Shown here piece by piece: positions 34,252-42,275 of a DNA stretch of 64,000 bases (the first letter of the stretch is position 1; every line of letters begins with the position of its first letter). The position numbers and the translations under genes are program-made. Source of the stretch: Mycolicibacterium vinylchloridicum (GTDB taxonomy: Bacteria; Actinomycetota; Actinomycetes; Mycobacteriales; Mycobacteriaceae); contig NZ_JACBJQ010000022.1 of the NCBI RefSeq assembly GCF_013404075.1, positions 48,064 to 112,063 of the forward strand, in the 5' to 3' direction. Under the pieces are notes generated by a model, which did not search any database, was not told the origin of the DNA, and saw only the letters and a list, made by a program, of their open reading frames with translations.

Positions 34252-34505
34252 CACAGCCCGGGCTGGTCGGAGGTCTGACCGTTGAGTCGAGATTTCTTGC
34301 GCCGCAGCAGAACTCGTCGACTTCCGTCGGTGTACAGGCGCACTCTGGTCAGCTCCCAGCCACGGTATTCGGCCTCGATGGACAGTCGCGTCGAAGCGCT
34401 GATGCGGGTCACGTCCGGCGGCAGCCGAAGCGGGATCCACTCGTAGTCGTCCGACAGTTCGTTTTCCCAGCTCGCTGGCATCCGCCCTCGGTGCGCCGTG
34501 CTCAC
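34251..34505 (-). CDS. DUF5703-type small conserved protein
   Basis: An 84-aa conserved actinobacterial protein: WENELSDDYEWIPLRLPPDV, then RLSIEAEYRGWELTRVRLYTDGSRRVLLRRKK. It looks like a small beta-rich fold with a basic tail. The function is unknown. The GTG at 34505 overlaps the lppL stop by 4 bp (GTGA), and the stop touches the pyrD ATG, so the three are one operon. ATG 34481 is an alternative start giving 76 aa. Confidence 0.75.
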   Translation of the reverse strand: MSTAHRGRMPASWENELSDDYEWIPLRLPPDVTRISASTRLSIEAEYRGWELTRVRLYTDGSRRVLLRRKKSRLNGQTSDQPGL

Positions 34506-35533
34506 CGGGCACCGGCCGCGTTGCGGATCACCTGTACGCCGGCACCCGTCGCCGACACGACATACAGAGTGTCGGACGTGTCGTCGAAAGCCAGCGAGTT
34601 CGGTTGCTGCACGGTCGGGTAACGCACCTTCTCCACGGGTATTCCAGTCGTCAGATCGTAACCAACAACCATATTGGCCGCGGTCTGAGAAACCCACGCC
34701 AAATTGCGCGATCCGGCCAAGCCGTAGGGCGCCTGCGGAACCGGGTAGGCCTGCCGTTCGATCAGCGGGTCGACACCGAACACCAACAGCTGGCCACCGC
34801 GGGTGTCGGCCACCAGCACCCGGCCCGTGGGATCGGCCGCGATCGTGGCGGCCCCTTCGCCGGCGCGTAGCGCCTGCTGGGTGCGCCCATCGCTGTTCAG
34901 TGCCGTCACCGACGTCTGTCCGCGGTCGAGCACGACGGCGTTGTTCCCCTCGGTGACGATCGCGTCGACCCGCGCAAAGATCTTCACCTTTTCGGCCACC
35001 GTGGTCTCCGACCCGAGGGTGTAGGCGGTGCCGTCGGCGCTGCCGAGGACCAGCCGGCCGTCGGCACGCCGGGCAATGGCGGTGAAATCGGTGTCAGCCT
35101 CCTCGGCGATCGACACCGGTGTCGCCGCGCCCGCGGCCAGATCGACGGTGAAATAGCCGCCCCGGGTCGCCAGGTATGCCGAGCCCTTGCCGTCACCGGC
35201 GAGCGCCGTCGCCGGGCCGGGCAAGGTGAGCTCGCGGGTACCGCCGGAAACGGCGAACAGGGTCAGCGTCGCCGGTGACTGCGGGTCGGGTCCCGGGGCC
35301 AGGACGGCCAGTGACCCGCTGCGTTCGTCAAAGATCGCCGCTTCCGGGCGGCCGCCGAGCGGCATCAACTCACCCGCCGGCCGCGTTGCGGGCGGCGGGG
35401 ACACCGCGGGAGCAGCGGGCTCGATCGTCGGCGGCGGAGCGGTGAGCGGATTCTCCGAACATCCGGTCGCGAGGGCCGCCAGCGCCAACAAGACGGCGGT
35501 CGACCTGCGCAAACCGCCCCTGTTTACACGCAT
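34502..35533 (-). CDS. lppL: Conserved lipoprotein LppL, beta-propeller-like
   Basis: A 343-aa lipoprotein. Signal peptide with lipobox LATGC, a Pro/Ala/Thr linker to about residue 60, then repeated beta-rich units with NHL/YncE-like features (AGEGAATIAADPTGRVLVADT, SLAFDDTSDTLYVVSATG). It matches LppL of M. tuberculosis by its position next to pyrD and by architecture. The ligand is unknown. The start at ATG 35533 fits the signal peptide; the open frame to 35800 is not supported. It is divergent from the gene at 35675. Confidence 0.87.
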   Translation of the reverse strand: MRVNRGGLRRSTAVLLALAALATGCSENPLTAPPPTIEPAAPAVSPPPATRPAGELMPLGGRPEAAIFDERSGSLAVLAPGPDPQSPATLTLFAVSGGTRELTLPGPATALAGDGKGSAYLATRGGYFTVDLAAGAATPVSIAEEADTDFTAIARRADGRLVLGSADGTAYTLGSETTVAEKVKIFARVDAIVTEGNNAVVLDRGQTSVTALNSDGRTQQALRAGEGAATIAADPTGRVLVADTRGGQLLVFGVDPLIERQAYPVPQAPYGLAGSRNLAWVSQTAANMVVGYDLTTGIPVEKVRYPTVQQPNSLAFDDTSDTLYVVSATGAGVQVIRNAAGAR

Positions 35534-35620
35534 TGGCAACGGGTAGCCCTCGGATGTGTTCAAGATCAGGCGAACAAGTCGCCTCCTGTCGATCAGGAAT
35601 TCTAGAGGTGCCGGGTGGAG

Positions 35621-35640
35621 ACAAATTGACCACTTTGTCT
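35621..35640. promoter_or_regulatory. Inverted repeat in the lppL/35675 divergent promoter region
   Basis: GACAAA (35621-35626) and TTTGTC (35635-35640) are perfect 6-bp arms around TTGACCAC, which includes a -35-like TTGACC. It lies between divergent genes and could bind a regulator. Confidence 0.35.
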
Positions 35641-35662
35641 TTTCTCGGGCCGTAACCCGCGT

Positions 35663-35668
35663 TATGGT
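35663..35668 (+). promoter_or_regulatory. -10 hexamer TATGGT for a leaderless transcript
   Basis: TATGGT fits the mycobacterial TANNNT -10. Six bases separate it from the ATG at 35675, which would place transcription start at the start codon. Confidence 0.5.
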
Positions 35669-35674
35669 GTCTTG

Positions 35675-35986
35675 ATGACCTTGGCCGTGACACCGCAGTC
35701 CGACAGACGCGAGTTTGCTATCGAGGACATTTCCACTGGTGTGTTCGCCAACGGATTTGGCCACCTCGGCGATGGTCGCAGCTTCTCGTTCCGGGTGCAC
35801 CGTGGTCAGCTACTCGTCGAGGTCTACCACCCGCGGCTTGCCGGTCCGGTGCCCCATGAAGAGGACGTGGTGGCTACCGCGACCCGCAGCCTCACCGATT
35901 TCGACATCGATGATGAGCGCAGCCTGACGGCCGCCGTGCGTGATGCCGTGGCGGCCGCCCAGCCCGTCGCTCGCGCCGCGCGCTGA
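35675..35986 (+). CDS. Conserved mycobacterial protein, unknown function
   Basis: A 103-aa soluble acidic protein (MTLAVTPQSDRREFAIEDIS..., FRVHRGQLLVEVYHPRLAGPVPHEEDVVA split, AVRDAVAAAQPV). It has no membrane segment or signal and I do not recognise a domain. A conserved hypothetical occupies this place, between lppL and uppP, in M. tuberculosis (Rv2137c), but I cannot confirm homology. A -10 hexamer 6 nt before the ATG suggests a leaderless mRNA; TTG 35672 is less likely. Confidence 0.65.
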   Translation: MTLAVTPQSDRREFAIEDISTGVFANGFGHLGDGRSFSFRVHRGQLLVEVYHPRLAGPVPHEEDVVATATRSLTDFDIDDERSLTAAVRDAVAAAQPVARAAR

Positions 35987-36004
35987 TCTTCCAGATCCAT
36001 CCAG

Positions 36005-36010
36005 TACGGT
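36005..36010 (+). promoter_or_regulatory. -10 hexamer TACGGT for leaderless uppP
   Basis: TACGGT fits TANNNT and ends 6 nt before GTG 36017, which would make that GTG the transcript's first codon. Confidence 0.5.
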
Positions 36011-36016
36011 CGGCCC

Positions 36017-36859
36017 GTGGAGCCGATGTCGTGGTTGCAGGTCGTCGTACTGTCGGTCGTGCAGGGTTTGACCGAGTTTCTGCCCATCTCGTCATCGAGC
36101 CACCTGGCGATCGTGTCCGGGGTGTTCTTCACCGGGGATGCCGGAGCGTCGTTCACCGCCGTGTCGCAGCTGGGCACCGAGGCTGCGGTCCTGATCTACT
36201 TCGCGAAAGATATCTGGCGGATCCTGAAGGCCTGGTTCAACGGGCTCTTCGTGAAGGCGCACCGTGACAACGTCGATTACCGGATGGGCTGGTACGTCCT
36301 CATCGGCACGGTGCCGATCGTGATCCTCGGCGTGACGTTCAAGGAGCTGATCCGTGGCGAGGTCCGTAATCTCTGGGTGATCGCCACCGCGATGCTGCTG
36401 TTCTCCGGGGTGATCGCAGCCGCCGAGTACTTCGGCAGGCAGACCCGGCATCTCGAGCAATTGACGTGGAAGGACGGTCTGCTGGTCGGCATTGCCCAGT
36501 GTCTGGCGCTGGTGCCCGGAGTGTCGCGCTCCGGGTCGACGATCAGTGCTGGCCTGTTTTTGGGTCTGGACCGCGAGTTGTCAGCGAGATTCGGTTTCCT
36601 GCTTGGCATTCCAGCGGTGTTGGCCTCCGGGCTGTTTTCGCTGCCCGACGCATTTCACCCGGTGACCGAGGGGATGAGCGCTACCGGTCCGCAGCTGCTG
36701 GTCTCCGTCGTCATCGCCTTCGTCGTCGGTTTCGCGGCGATCACCTGGCTGTTGCGGTTCGTCGCGCACCACGTCATGTACTGGTTCGTGGGTTACCGGG
36801 TGGTGCTCGCGCTGGTCGTGATGGGCCTCTTGGCCTCGGGCGTGGTGGCGGCCGCGTGA
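36017..36859 (+). CDS. uppP: Undecaprenyl-diphosphatase UppP (BacA)
   Basis: A 280-aa membrane phosphatase that recycles undecaprenyl (here decaprenyl) diphosphate to the lipid carrier of peptidoglycan and arabinogalactan synthesis; also linked to bacitracin resistance. Catalytic motifs are QGLTEFLPISSSSHL near the N-terminus and VPGVSRSGSTISAGLFLGLDR (two segments) in the second repeat. About seven to eight membrane helices. GTG 36017 has a -10 hexamer 6 nt upstream; ATG 36026 is an alternative. Its stop overlaps the next gene by 4 bp. Confidence 0.96.
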   Translation: MEPMSWLQVVVLSVVQGLTEFLPISSSSHLAIVSGVFFTGDAGASFTAVSQLGTEAAVLIYFAKDIWRILKAWFNGLFVKAHRDNVDYRMGWYVLIGTVPIVILGVTFKELIRGEVRNLWVIATAMLLFSGVIAAAEYFGRQTRHLEQLTWKDGLLVGIAQCLALVPGVSRSGSTISAGLFLGLDRELSARFGFLLGIPAVLASGLFSLPDAFHPVTEGMSATGPQLLVSVVIAFVVGFAAITWLLRFVAHHVMYWFVGYRVVLALVVMGLLASGVVAAA

Positions 36860-37548
36860 CCGTCATCCTGCTGCGGCACGGCCGCTCGACATCGAACACC
36901 GCGCATACGCTGGCCGGCCGGACCGAAGGCGTCGAACTCGACGAGAAGGGTCAGGACCAGGCGCAAGCATTGGTGGGGCGGGTCAAGGGTCTGCCGATCA
37001 GGGCCATCGTGCGGTCGCCGCTGCTACGCTGCCGACTCACCGTGGAGCCGCTGGCCGCCGAACTCGGCGTGGAGCCGGTGATCGACGATCGGCTCGCCGA
37101 GGTGGACTACGGCCAGTGGACCGGGCTGGCGCTGGGGGACCTGATGAAGGAGCCGCTGTGGTCGGTGGTGCAGCAGCAGCCGAGCGCGGCCGTCTTCCCG
37201 GGCGGTGAGGGACTGGCGCAGGTGCAGGCACGCGCGGTGACGGCGGTCCGCGAGCATGACCGCCGACTTGCCGACGAGCACGGCCACGACGTGCTGTGGA
37301 TCGCCTGCACGCACGGTGACGTGATCAAGTCCGTCGTCGCCGATGCGCTCGGCGCGCATCTGGACAGTTTCCAGCGGATCACCGCCGACCCGGCGTCGAT
37401 GAGTGTGATCCGCTACACGCCGATGCGCCCATTTGTGGTGCATGTCAACCACACCGGCGCCGAACTCGCGTCGGCGCTGTCTGCGCCGCCGCCCACCGCC
37501 GACGACAAATCCGCTGGCGATGCCGTCGTGGGCGGGTCGACGGACTAG
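36856..37548 (+). CDS. Histidine phosphatase (phosphoglycerate-mutase-like), Rv2135c-type
   Basis: A 230-aa histidine phosphatase superfamily member. The phospho-His motif is LLRHGRSTSN at residues 4-13, the second Arg is in RSPLLRCRLT, the acid in AEVDYGQWTG, and the second His in ACTHGDVIKS. The C-terminal 25 residues are Ala/Pro/Asp-rich. In M. tuberculosis the equivalent gene is annotated as phosphatase or mutase of unclear substrate. GTG 36856 overlaps the uppP stop (GTGA). Confidence 0.9.
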   Translation: MTVILLRHGRSTSNTAHTLAGRTEGVELDEKGQDQAQALVGRVKGLPIRAIVRSPLLRCRLTVEPLAAELGVEPVIDDRLAEVDYGQWTGLALGDLMKEPLWSVVQQQPSAAVFPGGEGLAQVQARAVTAVREHDRRLADEHGHDVLWIACTHGDVIKSVVADALGAHLDSFQRITADPASMSVIRYTPMRPFVVHVNHTGAELASALSAPPPTADDKSAGDAVVGGSTD

Positions 37549-37651
37549 CGCCGATGTCTTGCTCCTCCTCCGCCTCGTTCCTCGGCGGCATCGTCGACTC
37601 GACGCCGCCGAATTACGACTCAGCTCCTGATGCCGGTATTTTGGAACCAAC

Positions 37652-38236
37652 ATGCCCCGCGCAATTCACGTCTTCCGCACACCCGACCGATTCGTGGCCG
37701 GGACTGTCGGGCAGCCCGGAAACCGGACCTTCTACCTACAGGCGGTCCACGACAGCCGGGTGATCTCGGTGATCTTGGAAAAACAACAGGTCGCGGTGCT
37801 GGCTGAGCGGATCGGCGCGCTGCTCGTCGAGATCAACCGCCGGTTCGGTACGCCGCTGCCGCCGGAGACCGATATCGAGGATCTCAGCCCGCTGGTCACA
37901 CCGGTGGACGCGGAGTTCCGGGTCGGCACGATGGGTCTGGGCTGGGACGCCGAGGCGCAGACCGTCGTGGTCGAGTTGCTCGCGGTCTCCGAAACCGAAT
38001 TCGACGCATCGGTCGTGCTCGACGACGCCGAGGAAGGTCCTGACGCCGTGCGGGTCTTCTTGACGCCCGAGTCGGCTCGCCAGTTCGCCTCCCGGTCCAC
38101 CCGCGTCATCTCGGCCGGCCGTCCGCCGTGCCCGCTTTGCGACGAGCCGCTCGACCCCGACGGCCACATCTGTGTGCGTACCAACGGATATCGGCGTGGG
38201 GCCTGGGGCGAGACCGACGACGATTTCGAGTCGTGA
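37652..38236 (+). CDS. DUF3090 family protein (Rv2134c-like)
   Basis: A 194-aa conserved actinobacterial protein. It begins MPRAIHVFRTPDRFVAGTVG, with a central segment of VILEKQQVAVLAERIGALL, and ends with CPLCDEPLDPDGHIC, a Cys-x2-Cys...His-x-Cys zinc-binding pattern. The function is unknown, but it is always coupled to the kinase-like gene that follows; here the two overlap by 4 bp. The 103-bp gap upstream holds no obvious gene. Confidence 0.9.
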   Translation: MPRAIHVFRTPDRFVAGTVGQPGNRTFYLQAVHDSRVISVILEKQQVAVLAERIGALLVEINRRFGTPLPPETDIEDLSPLVTPVDAEFRVGTMGLGWDAEAQTVVVELLAVSETEFDASVVLDDAEEGPDAVRVFLTPESARQFASRSTRVISAGRPPCPLCDEPLDPDGHICVRTNGYRRGAWGETDDDFES

Positions 38237-39051
38237 CGGGGTGCGACGAGGCGTCGGCCCGCGAGGCGTTGCGCTGCGGCGAACTGACTCTTCTCGGGCG
38301 TATCCGCTCGGCGAGTAACGCCACCTTCCTCTGCGAAGCGACCTGGTCAGGCCATGCTGTGCATTGCGTGTACAAGCCGGTTGCCGGTGAGCAGCCGCTG
38401 TGGGATTTCCCGGACGGCACACTGGCCGGCCGCGAGCTGGGCGCCTACCTGGTGTCGACGGCGTTGGGCTGGAACATCGTGCCGTACACCATCATTCGCG
38501 ACGGACCAGCCGGACCCGGCATGCTGCAGCTATGGGTCGACCAGCCCGGCGACAGCGACGAGAGCCGCCCGGCCGGCCCGGACCTTGTCGACCTGTGCCC
38601 GCCGGGATCGATTCCCCCGGGCTATCTTTCGGTGTTGCACGCCTACGACTACGCCGGCAATGACGTCACGCTGGTGCACGCCGACGACCCGCGGCTGCGA
38701 CGGATGGCGATCTTCGACGTGATCGTCAACAATGCCGACCGCAAGGGCGGCCACATCTTGAGCGGCGTGGACAATCGGGTGTACGGGGTCGACCACGGGG
38801 TGTCGCTGCACGCGCAGGACAAGCTGCGCACGGTGCTCTGGGGCTGGGCCGGAAAGCCGGTCGACGACCAGTCGCTCGAGTCGGTCGCCGCCCTCGGCGA
38901 GAAGCTGGCGGGCCCGCTCGCCGACGAGTTGCGCGAACACATCACCGCCGCCGAGGTCGCCGCATTGCGCAAACGGGTCCGGACGCTGCTGAGCGAGCCG
39001 GTGATGCCCGGCCCCGATCGACACCGCCCGATTCCGTGGCCGGCGTTCTGA
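38233..39051 (+). CDS. SCO1664 family protein, PI3/PI4-kinase-like fold (Rv2133c-like)
   Basis: A 272-aa protein with a remote phosphatidylinositol-kinase-like fold: nucleotide-binding CVYKPVAGEQPLWDFPDGTL (split) with the Lys, catalytic-loop-like FDVIVNNADRKGGHIL, and metal-site VYGVDHGVSLHAQDKLRTVLWG (two parts). Family members are conserved beside DUF3090 in actinobacteria; a kinase or AMP-transferase activity is inferred only. GTG 38233 overlaps the DUF3090 stop (GTGA). The cysQ gene follows. Confidence 0.88.
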   Translation: MTGCDEASAREALRCGELTLLGRIRSASNATFLCEATWSGHAVHCVYKPVAGEQPLWDFPDGTLAGRELGAYLVSTALGWNIVPYTIIRDGPAGPGMLQLWVDQPGDSDESRPAGPDLVDLCPPGSIPPGYLSVLHAYDYAGNDVTLVHADDPRLRRMAIFDVIVNNADRKGGHILSGVDNRVYGVDHGVSLHAQDKLRTVLWGWAGKPVDDQSLESVAALGEKLAGPLADELREHITAAEVAALRKRVRTLLSEPVMPGPDRHRPIPWPAF

Positions 39052-39068
39052 CCAGTGATACTGACGTG

Positions 39069-39830
39069 ATGTCCATGACCGACGCGGCGCTGGCCGCCGA
39101 CCTCGCCGAAGAGGCGGGCCGGTTGCTGCTCGCGGTTCGCGAAGAGGTCGGTTTCGACTTCCCGCCCGCCCTCGGTGATGCCGGTGACGTGCGGGCCAAC
39201 GCGCAGATCCTGCGCCGTCTGCGCGCCGAACGACCCAACGACGCGGTGCTCTCCGAAGAGGCCTACGACGACCTGAAACGGCTCAAGAACGACCGGGTGT
39301 GGATCATCGATCCGCTCGATGGCACCCGCGAGTTCTCGATGCCGCGGCGTCCGGACTGGGCAGTGCACGTCGCGCTGTGGCAGCGGACCGGCGGACCCGA
39401 TGGCTCGATCACGGACGCCGCGGTGGCGCTTCCGGCGATGGGCGAGGTCTTCCGGTCGGACACCGTGACCGCGCCGCCGCCGCCGCGGCCCGGTCCCATC
39501 CGCATCACGGCCAGCTCCAACCGCCCGCCCGCGGTGCTGTGGCGGCTGCGGGACCGCCTCGACATCGAGTTTCTCCGGATCGGATCGGCGGGTGCCAAGG
39601 CGATGGCCGTCGTCCGTGGCGACGCCGACGCCTACATCCACGCCGGCGGCCAGTGGGAGTGGGACTCGGCCGCACCCGCAGGCGTGGTGCAGGCCGCGGG
39701 CCTGCACGCCACCCGGATCGACGGGTCGCCGCTGCGCTACAACCAGCCCGACCCCTACCTTCCGGATCTCCTGATGTGCCGGCCGGAAGTCGCCGATCTG
39801 CTGCTCGACGCCATGTGGCTGGCCAGCTAG
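39069..39830 (+). CDS. cysQ: 3'(2'),5'-bisphosphate nucleotidase CysQ
   Basis: A 253-aa Mg2+-dependent phosphatase of the inositol monophosphatase fold. It removes the 3'-phosphate of PAP (and PAPS), the by-product of sulfotransferases, so it links to sulfate assimilation and to sulfolipid-type chemistry. Metal motifs are LSEEAYDD, WIIDPLDGTREF and the C-terminal WEWDSAAP. ATG 39069 lies 17 bp after the upstream stop; GTG 39036 (overlapping) and ATG 39075 are other options. Confidence 0.95.
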   Translation: MSMTDAALAADLAEEAGRLLLAVREEVGFDFPPALGDAGDVRANAQILRRLRAERPNDAVLSEEAYDDLKRLKNDRVWIIDPLDGTREFSMPRRPDWAVHVALWQRTGGPDGSITDAAVALPAMGEVFRSDTVTAPPPPRPGPIRITASSNRPPAVLWRLRDRLDIEFLRIGSAGAKAMAVVRGDADAYIHAGGQWEWDSAAPAGVVQAAGLHATRIDGSPLRYNQPDPYLPDLLMCRPEVADLLLDAMWLAS

Positions 39831-39918
39831 CCGGGAATCAAACGGGCCGCCCCGTTGTCAATGTGTGGCGAGAAGGCCGGCCCCCTCACCACTGGAGTGC
39901 AGTGAACAGCGAACCCCC

Positions 39919-39924
39919 TAGAGT
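39919..39924 (+). promoter_or_regulatory. -10 hexamer TAGAGT for leaderless mshC
   Basis: TAGAGT fits TANNNT and ends 7 nt before the mshC ATG at 39932, consistent with a transcript starting at or next to the start codon. Confidence 0.45.
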
Positions 39925-39931
39925 CGAGGCC

Positions 39932-41170
39932 ATGCAGTCGTGGCCGGCCGTCGATATCCCGCAGTTGCCCGGTAGGGGGCCGGCGCTACGCCTCTACGAC
40001 ACCGCCGACCGCCAGCTCCGCCCCACCTCGCCGGGGGAGACCGCGACGATGTACGTCTGCGGGATCACTCCGTACGACGCGACCCACCTCGGCCATGCCG
40101 CGACCTACCTCGCCTTCGATCTGGTGTACCGCGTTTGGCTCGATGGCGGGCACCAGGTGCACTACGTGCAGAACATCACCGACGTCGACGACCCGCTGTT
40201 CGAGCGGGCCAATCGCGACGGCATCGACTGGCGGGAACTCGGTGCCAGGGAGACCCAGCTGTTCCGCGAGGACATGACGGCGTTGCGGGTGCTGCCGCCG
40301 CACGATTACGTCGCGGCGACCGACACCATCGGCGAGGTCGTCGAGCTGGTCGAGAAGATGCTGGCCTCGGGTGCGGCCTACGTGGTCGATGATGCCGAGT
40401 ACCCCGACATCTACTACCGCGCCGACGCCACCACGCAGTTCGGCTACGAGTCGGGGTACGACCGCGACACGATGACGCGGCTGTTCGCCGAGCGCGGTGG
40501 CGACCCCGACCGCCCGGGTAAGGCGGATCCGCTCGACGCACTGCTGTGGCGCGCAGCTCGCCCCGACGAGCCCAGCTGGCCCGCCCCGTTCGGTCCGGGC
40601 CGGCCCGGCTGGCATGTCGAGTGTGCGGCGATTGCGTTGAACCGCATCGGCTTTGGGTTCGATGTTCAGGGCGGCGGCAGCGACCTGATCTTCCCGCACC
40701 ACGAATTCTCCGCTGCGCATGCCGAATGCGTCACGGGCGAGCGCAGATTCGCGCGGCATTACGTCCATGCGGGAATGATCGGCTGGGACGGGCACAAGAT
40801 GTCCAAGAGTCGCGGCAATCTGGTGCTGGTCTCCGGTTTGCGCGCCCAGGGTGTCGACCCGGCAGCCATCCGGCTCGGACTGCTGGCCGGGCACTACCGC
40901 AGCGACCGGTTCTGGAGCGACGCGGTGCTCGACGAGGCCAATGCCCGGTTACATCGCTGGCGCTCGGCCGCCGCGCTGTCGGCAGGACCGGATGCCGCCG
41001 ACGTCGTCGGGCGGCTGCGCCAGTACCTGGCCGACGATCTGGACACCCCCAAAGCGCTTGCCGCCATTGATGGTTGGGTCACCGACGCGCTGGAGTACGG
41101 CGGGCACGACGACACCGCCCCCGCCGCCCTGGCGGCCGCCGTCGATGCTCTGTTGGGTGTATCGCTCTAG
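39932..41170 (+). CDS. mshC: L-cysteine:1D-myo-inositol 2-amino-2-deoxy-glucopyranoside ligase MshC
   Basis: A 412-aa ATP-dependent ligase that joins cysteine to GlcN-Ins, the third-to-last stage of mycothiol, the main thiol of actinobacteria. It derives from cysteinyl-tRNA synthetase: YVCGITPYDATHLGHA (HIGH-like, with zinc Cys), FDVQGGGSDLIFPHHE, and KMSKSRGN. It lacks the tRNA-binding C-terminal domain, as is normal for MshC, and the CGITPYDATH sequence separates it from CysS. Preceded by a -10 hexamer. Confidence 0.96.
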   Translation: MQSWPAVDIPQLPGRGPALRLYDTADRQLRPTSPGETATMYVCGITPYDATHLGHAATYLAFDLVYRVWLDGGHQVHYVQNITDVDDPLFERANRDGIDWRELGARETQLFREDMTALRVLPPHDYVAATDTIGEVVELVEKMLASGAAYVVDDAEYPDIYYRADATTQFGYESGYDRDTMTRLFAERGGDPDRPGKADPLDALLWRAARPDEPSWPAPFGPGRPGWHVECAAIALNRIGFGFDVQGGGSDLIFPHHEFSAAHAECVTGERRFARHYVHAGMIGWDGHKMSKSRGNLVLVSGLRAQGVDPAAIRLGLLAGHYRSDRFWSDAVLDEANARLHRWRSAAALSAGPDAADVVGRLRQYLADDLDTPKALAAIDGWVTDALEYGGHDDTAPAALAAAVDALLGVSL

Positions 41171-41173
41171 GGC

Positions 41174-42274
41174 CTACAGCTGGACGACGCCGTACGCGCC
41201 GACCTGCTTGCACAGGAATCGCAACTGATCGGTCGCCGAGCCCAGGGTCTGGTCGATGGCCGTCAGCCGCGCGGCGTAGTGGGCTATCGGATACTCCGCG
41301 GTGACACCGATACCGCCGTGCATCTGGATCGACTCCTGTGAGATGTGGCGCCCCGAACGTCCGATCTGCATCTTGGACCGGGCCGCGACCACGGGGTCCA
41401 GCCGGCCGTCGGTGATGCACATCGCCGCGTAGTAGTTCATGCTGCGGGCCAGTTCCAGCGAGACGTACATGTCTGCGGCGCGCTGGGTGAGCGTCTGGAA
41501 GGTCTTGAGCGGCACGCCGAATTGCTTGCGGGCGTTCAGGTACTCCGTCGTCAGGCGCAGCGATTCATCCATGGCGCCGACAGCCTCGGCGCACAGCGCC
41601 GACGAATAGCGGATCAAGGCGGCATGGATGCGCTCACTGGAATCACCGTCGCCGAGCTGCTGTGCCGGCGCGTCGGTGAAGTCGATCTCGGCGCCGCGGT
41701 GCCCGTCGAAGGTCCGGTACGGACGGCGGGTGGTCGCCGCGGCGTCGACGAGGAAGACTCCGACCCCGCCGTCGGGCAGGCTTGCGGTGACGACGAGGAC
41801 GTCGGCACTACCGCCGGCCAGCACCGGGTTCTTACGTCCGGTGATGGTCCAGCTGTCATTGTCTTTGGTTGCGCGGGTTGACAATTCGTCCAGTCCGCGC
41901 AGACCTTTCTCGGAGTGGGCCAAGGCGAGCAGCTTCTCGCCCTCGGCGACCTCGTCGAGCAGTGCGCGCTGCTCATCGGAGCCGAGATCGGCGATCAGGC
42001 CGCCGGGGATCAGCGCGGCGGTGGCGACCGGTTCGGGTGCCAGCCGTCGACCGAGCTCGGTCATCACGACCATGATCTCGATCTGGCCGGACTCTTCGGG
42101 CTCGAAACCGAGGCCCAGGATGCCGATTTCGGCCAGCTGGCGCCACACGTCGCGGCTCCAGCCGAGTTCGGAATCGACGATCTTGTTGCGGGTCTCGATG
42201 TCGTAGGTACGGGAGAACACCTCGCGAGCGGTGTCGCGCAGGAGTTCCTGTTCGTCGGTCAGGTCAAAATTCAT
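41174..42274 (-). CDS. Acyl-CoA dehydrogenase family protein (second of pair)
   Basis: A 366-aa FAD-dependent acyl-CoA dehydrogenase-fold protein. N-terminal MNFDLTDEQELLRDTAREVF, the middle beta domain is reduced, and the C-terminal helical domain has RKQFGVPLKTFQTLTQRAADM, IQMHGGIGVTAEYPIAHYAAR (each split). The catalytic Glu is not at its usual place. Paired short/long genes like this form heterotetrameric dehydrogenases in steroid and CoA-ester catabolism of mycobacteria. It starts 1 bp after the partner's stop. Confidence 0.9.
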   Translation of the reverse strand: MNFDLTDEQELLRDTAREVFSRTYDIETRNKIVDSELGWSRDVWRQLAEIGILGLGFEPEESGQIEIMVVMTELGRRLAPEPVATAALIPGGLIADLGSDEQRALLDEVAEGEKLLALAHSEKGLRGLDELSTRATKDNDSWTITGRKNPVLAGGSADVLVVTASLPDGGVGVFLVDAAATTRRPYRTFDGHRGAEIDFTDAPAQQLGDGDSSERIHAALIRYSSALCAEAVGAMDESLRLTTEYLNARKQFGVPLKTFQTLTQRAADMYVSLELARSMNYYAAMCITDGRLDPVVAARSKMQIGRSGRHISQESIQMHGGIGVTAEYPIAHYAARLTAIDQTLGSATDQLRFLCKQVGAYGVVQL

Positions 42275-42275
42275 G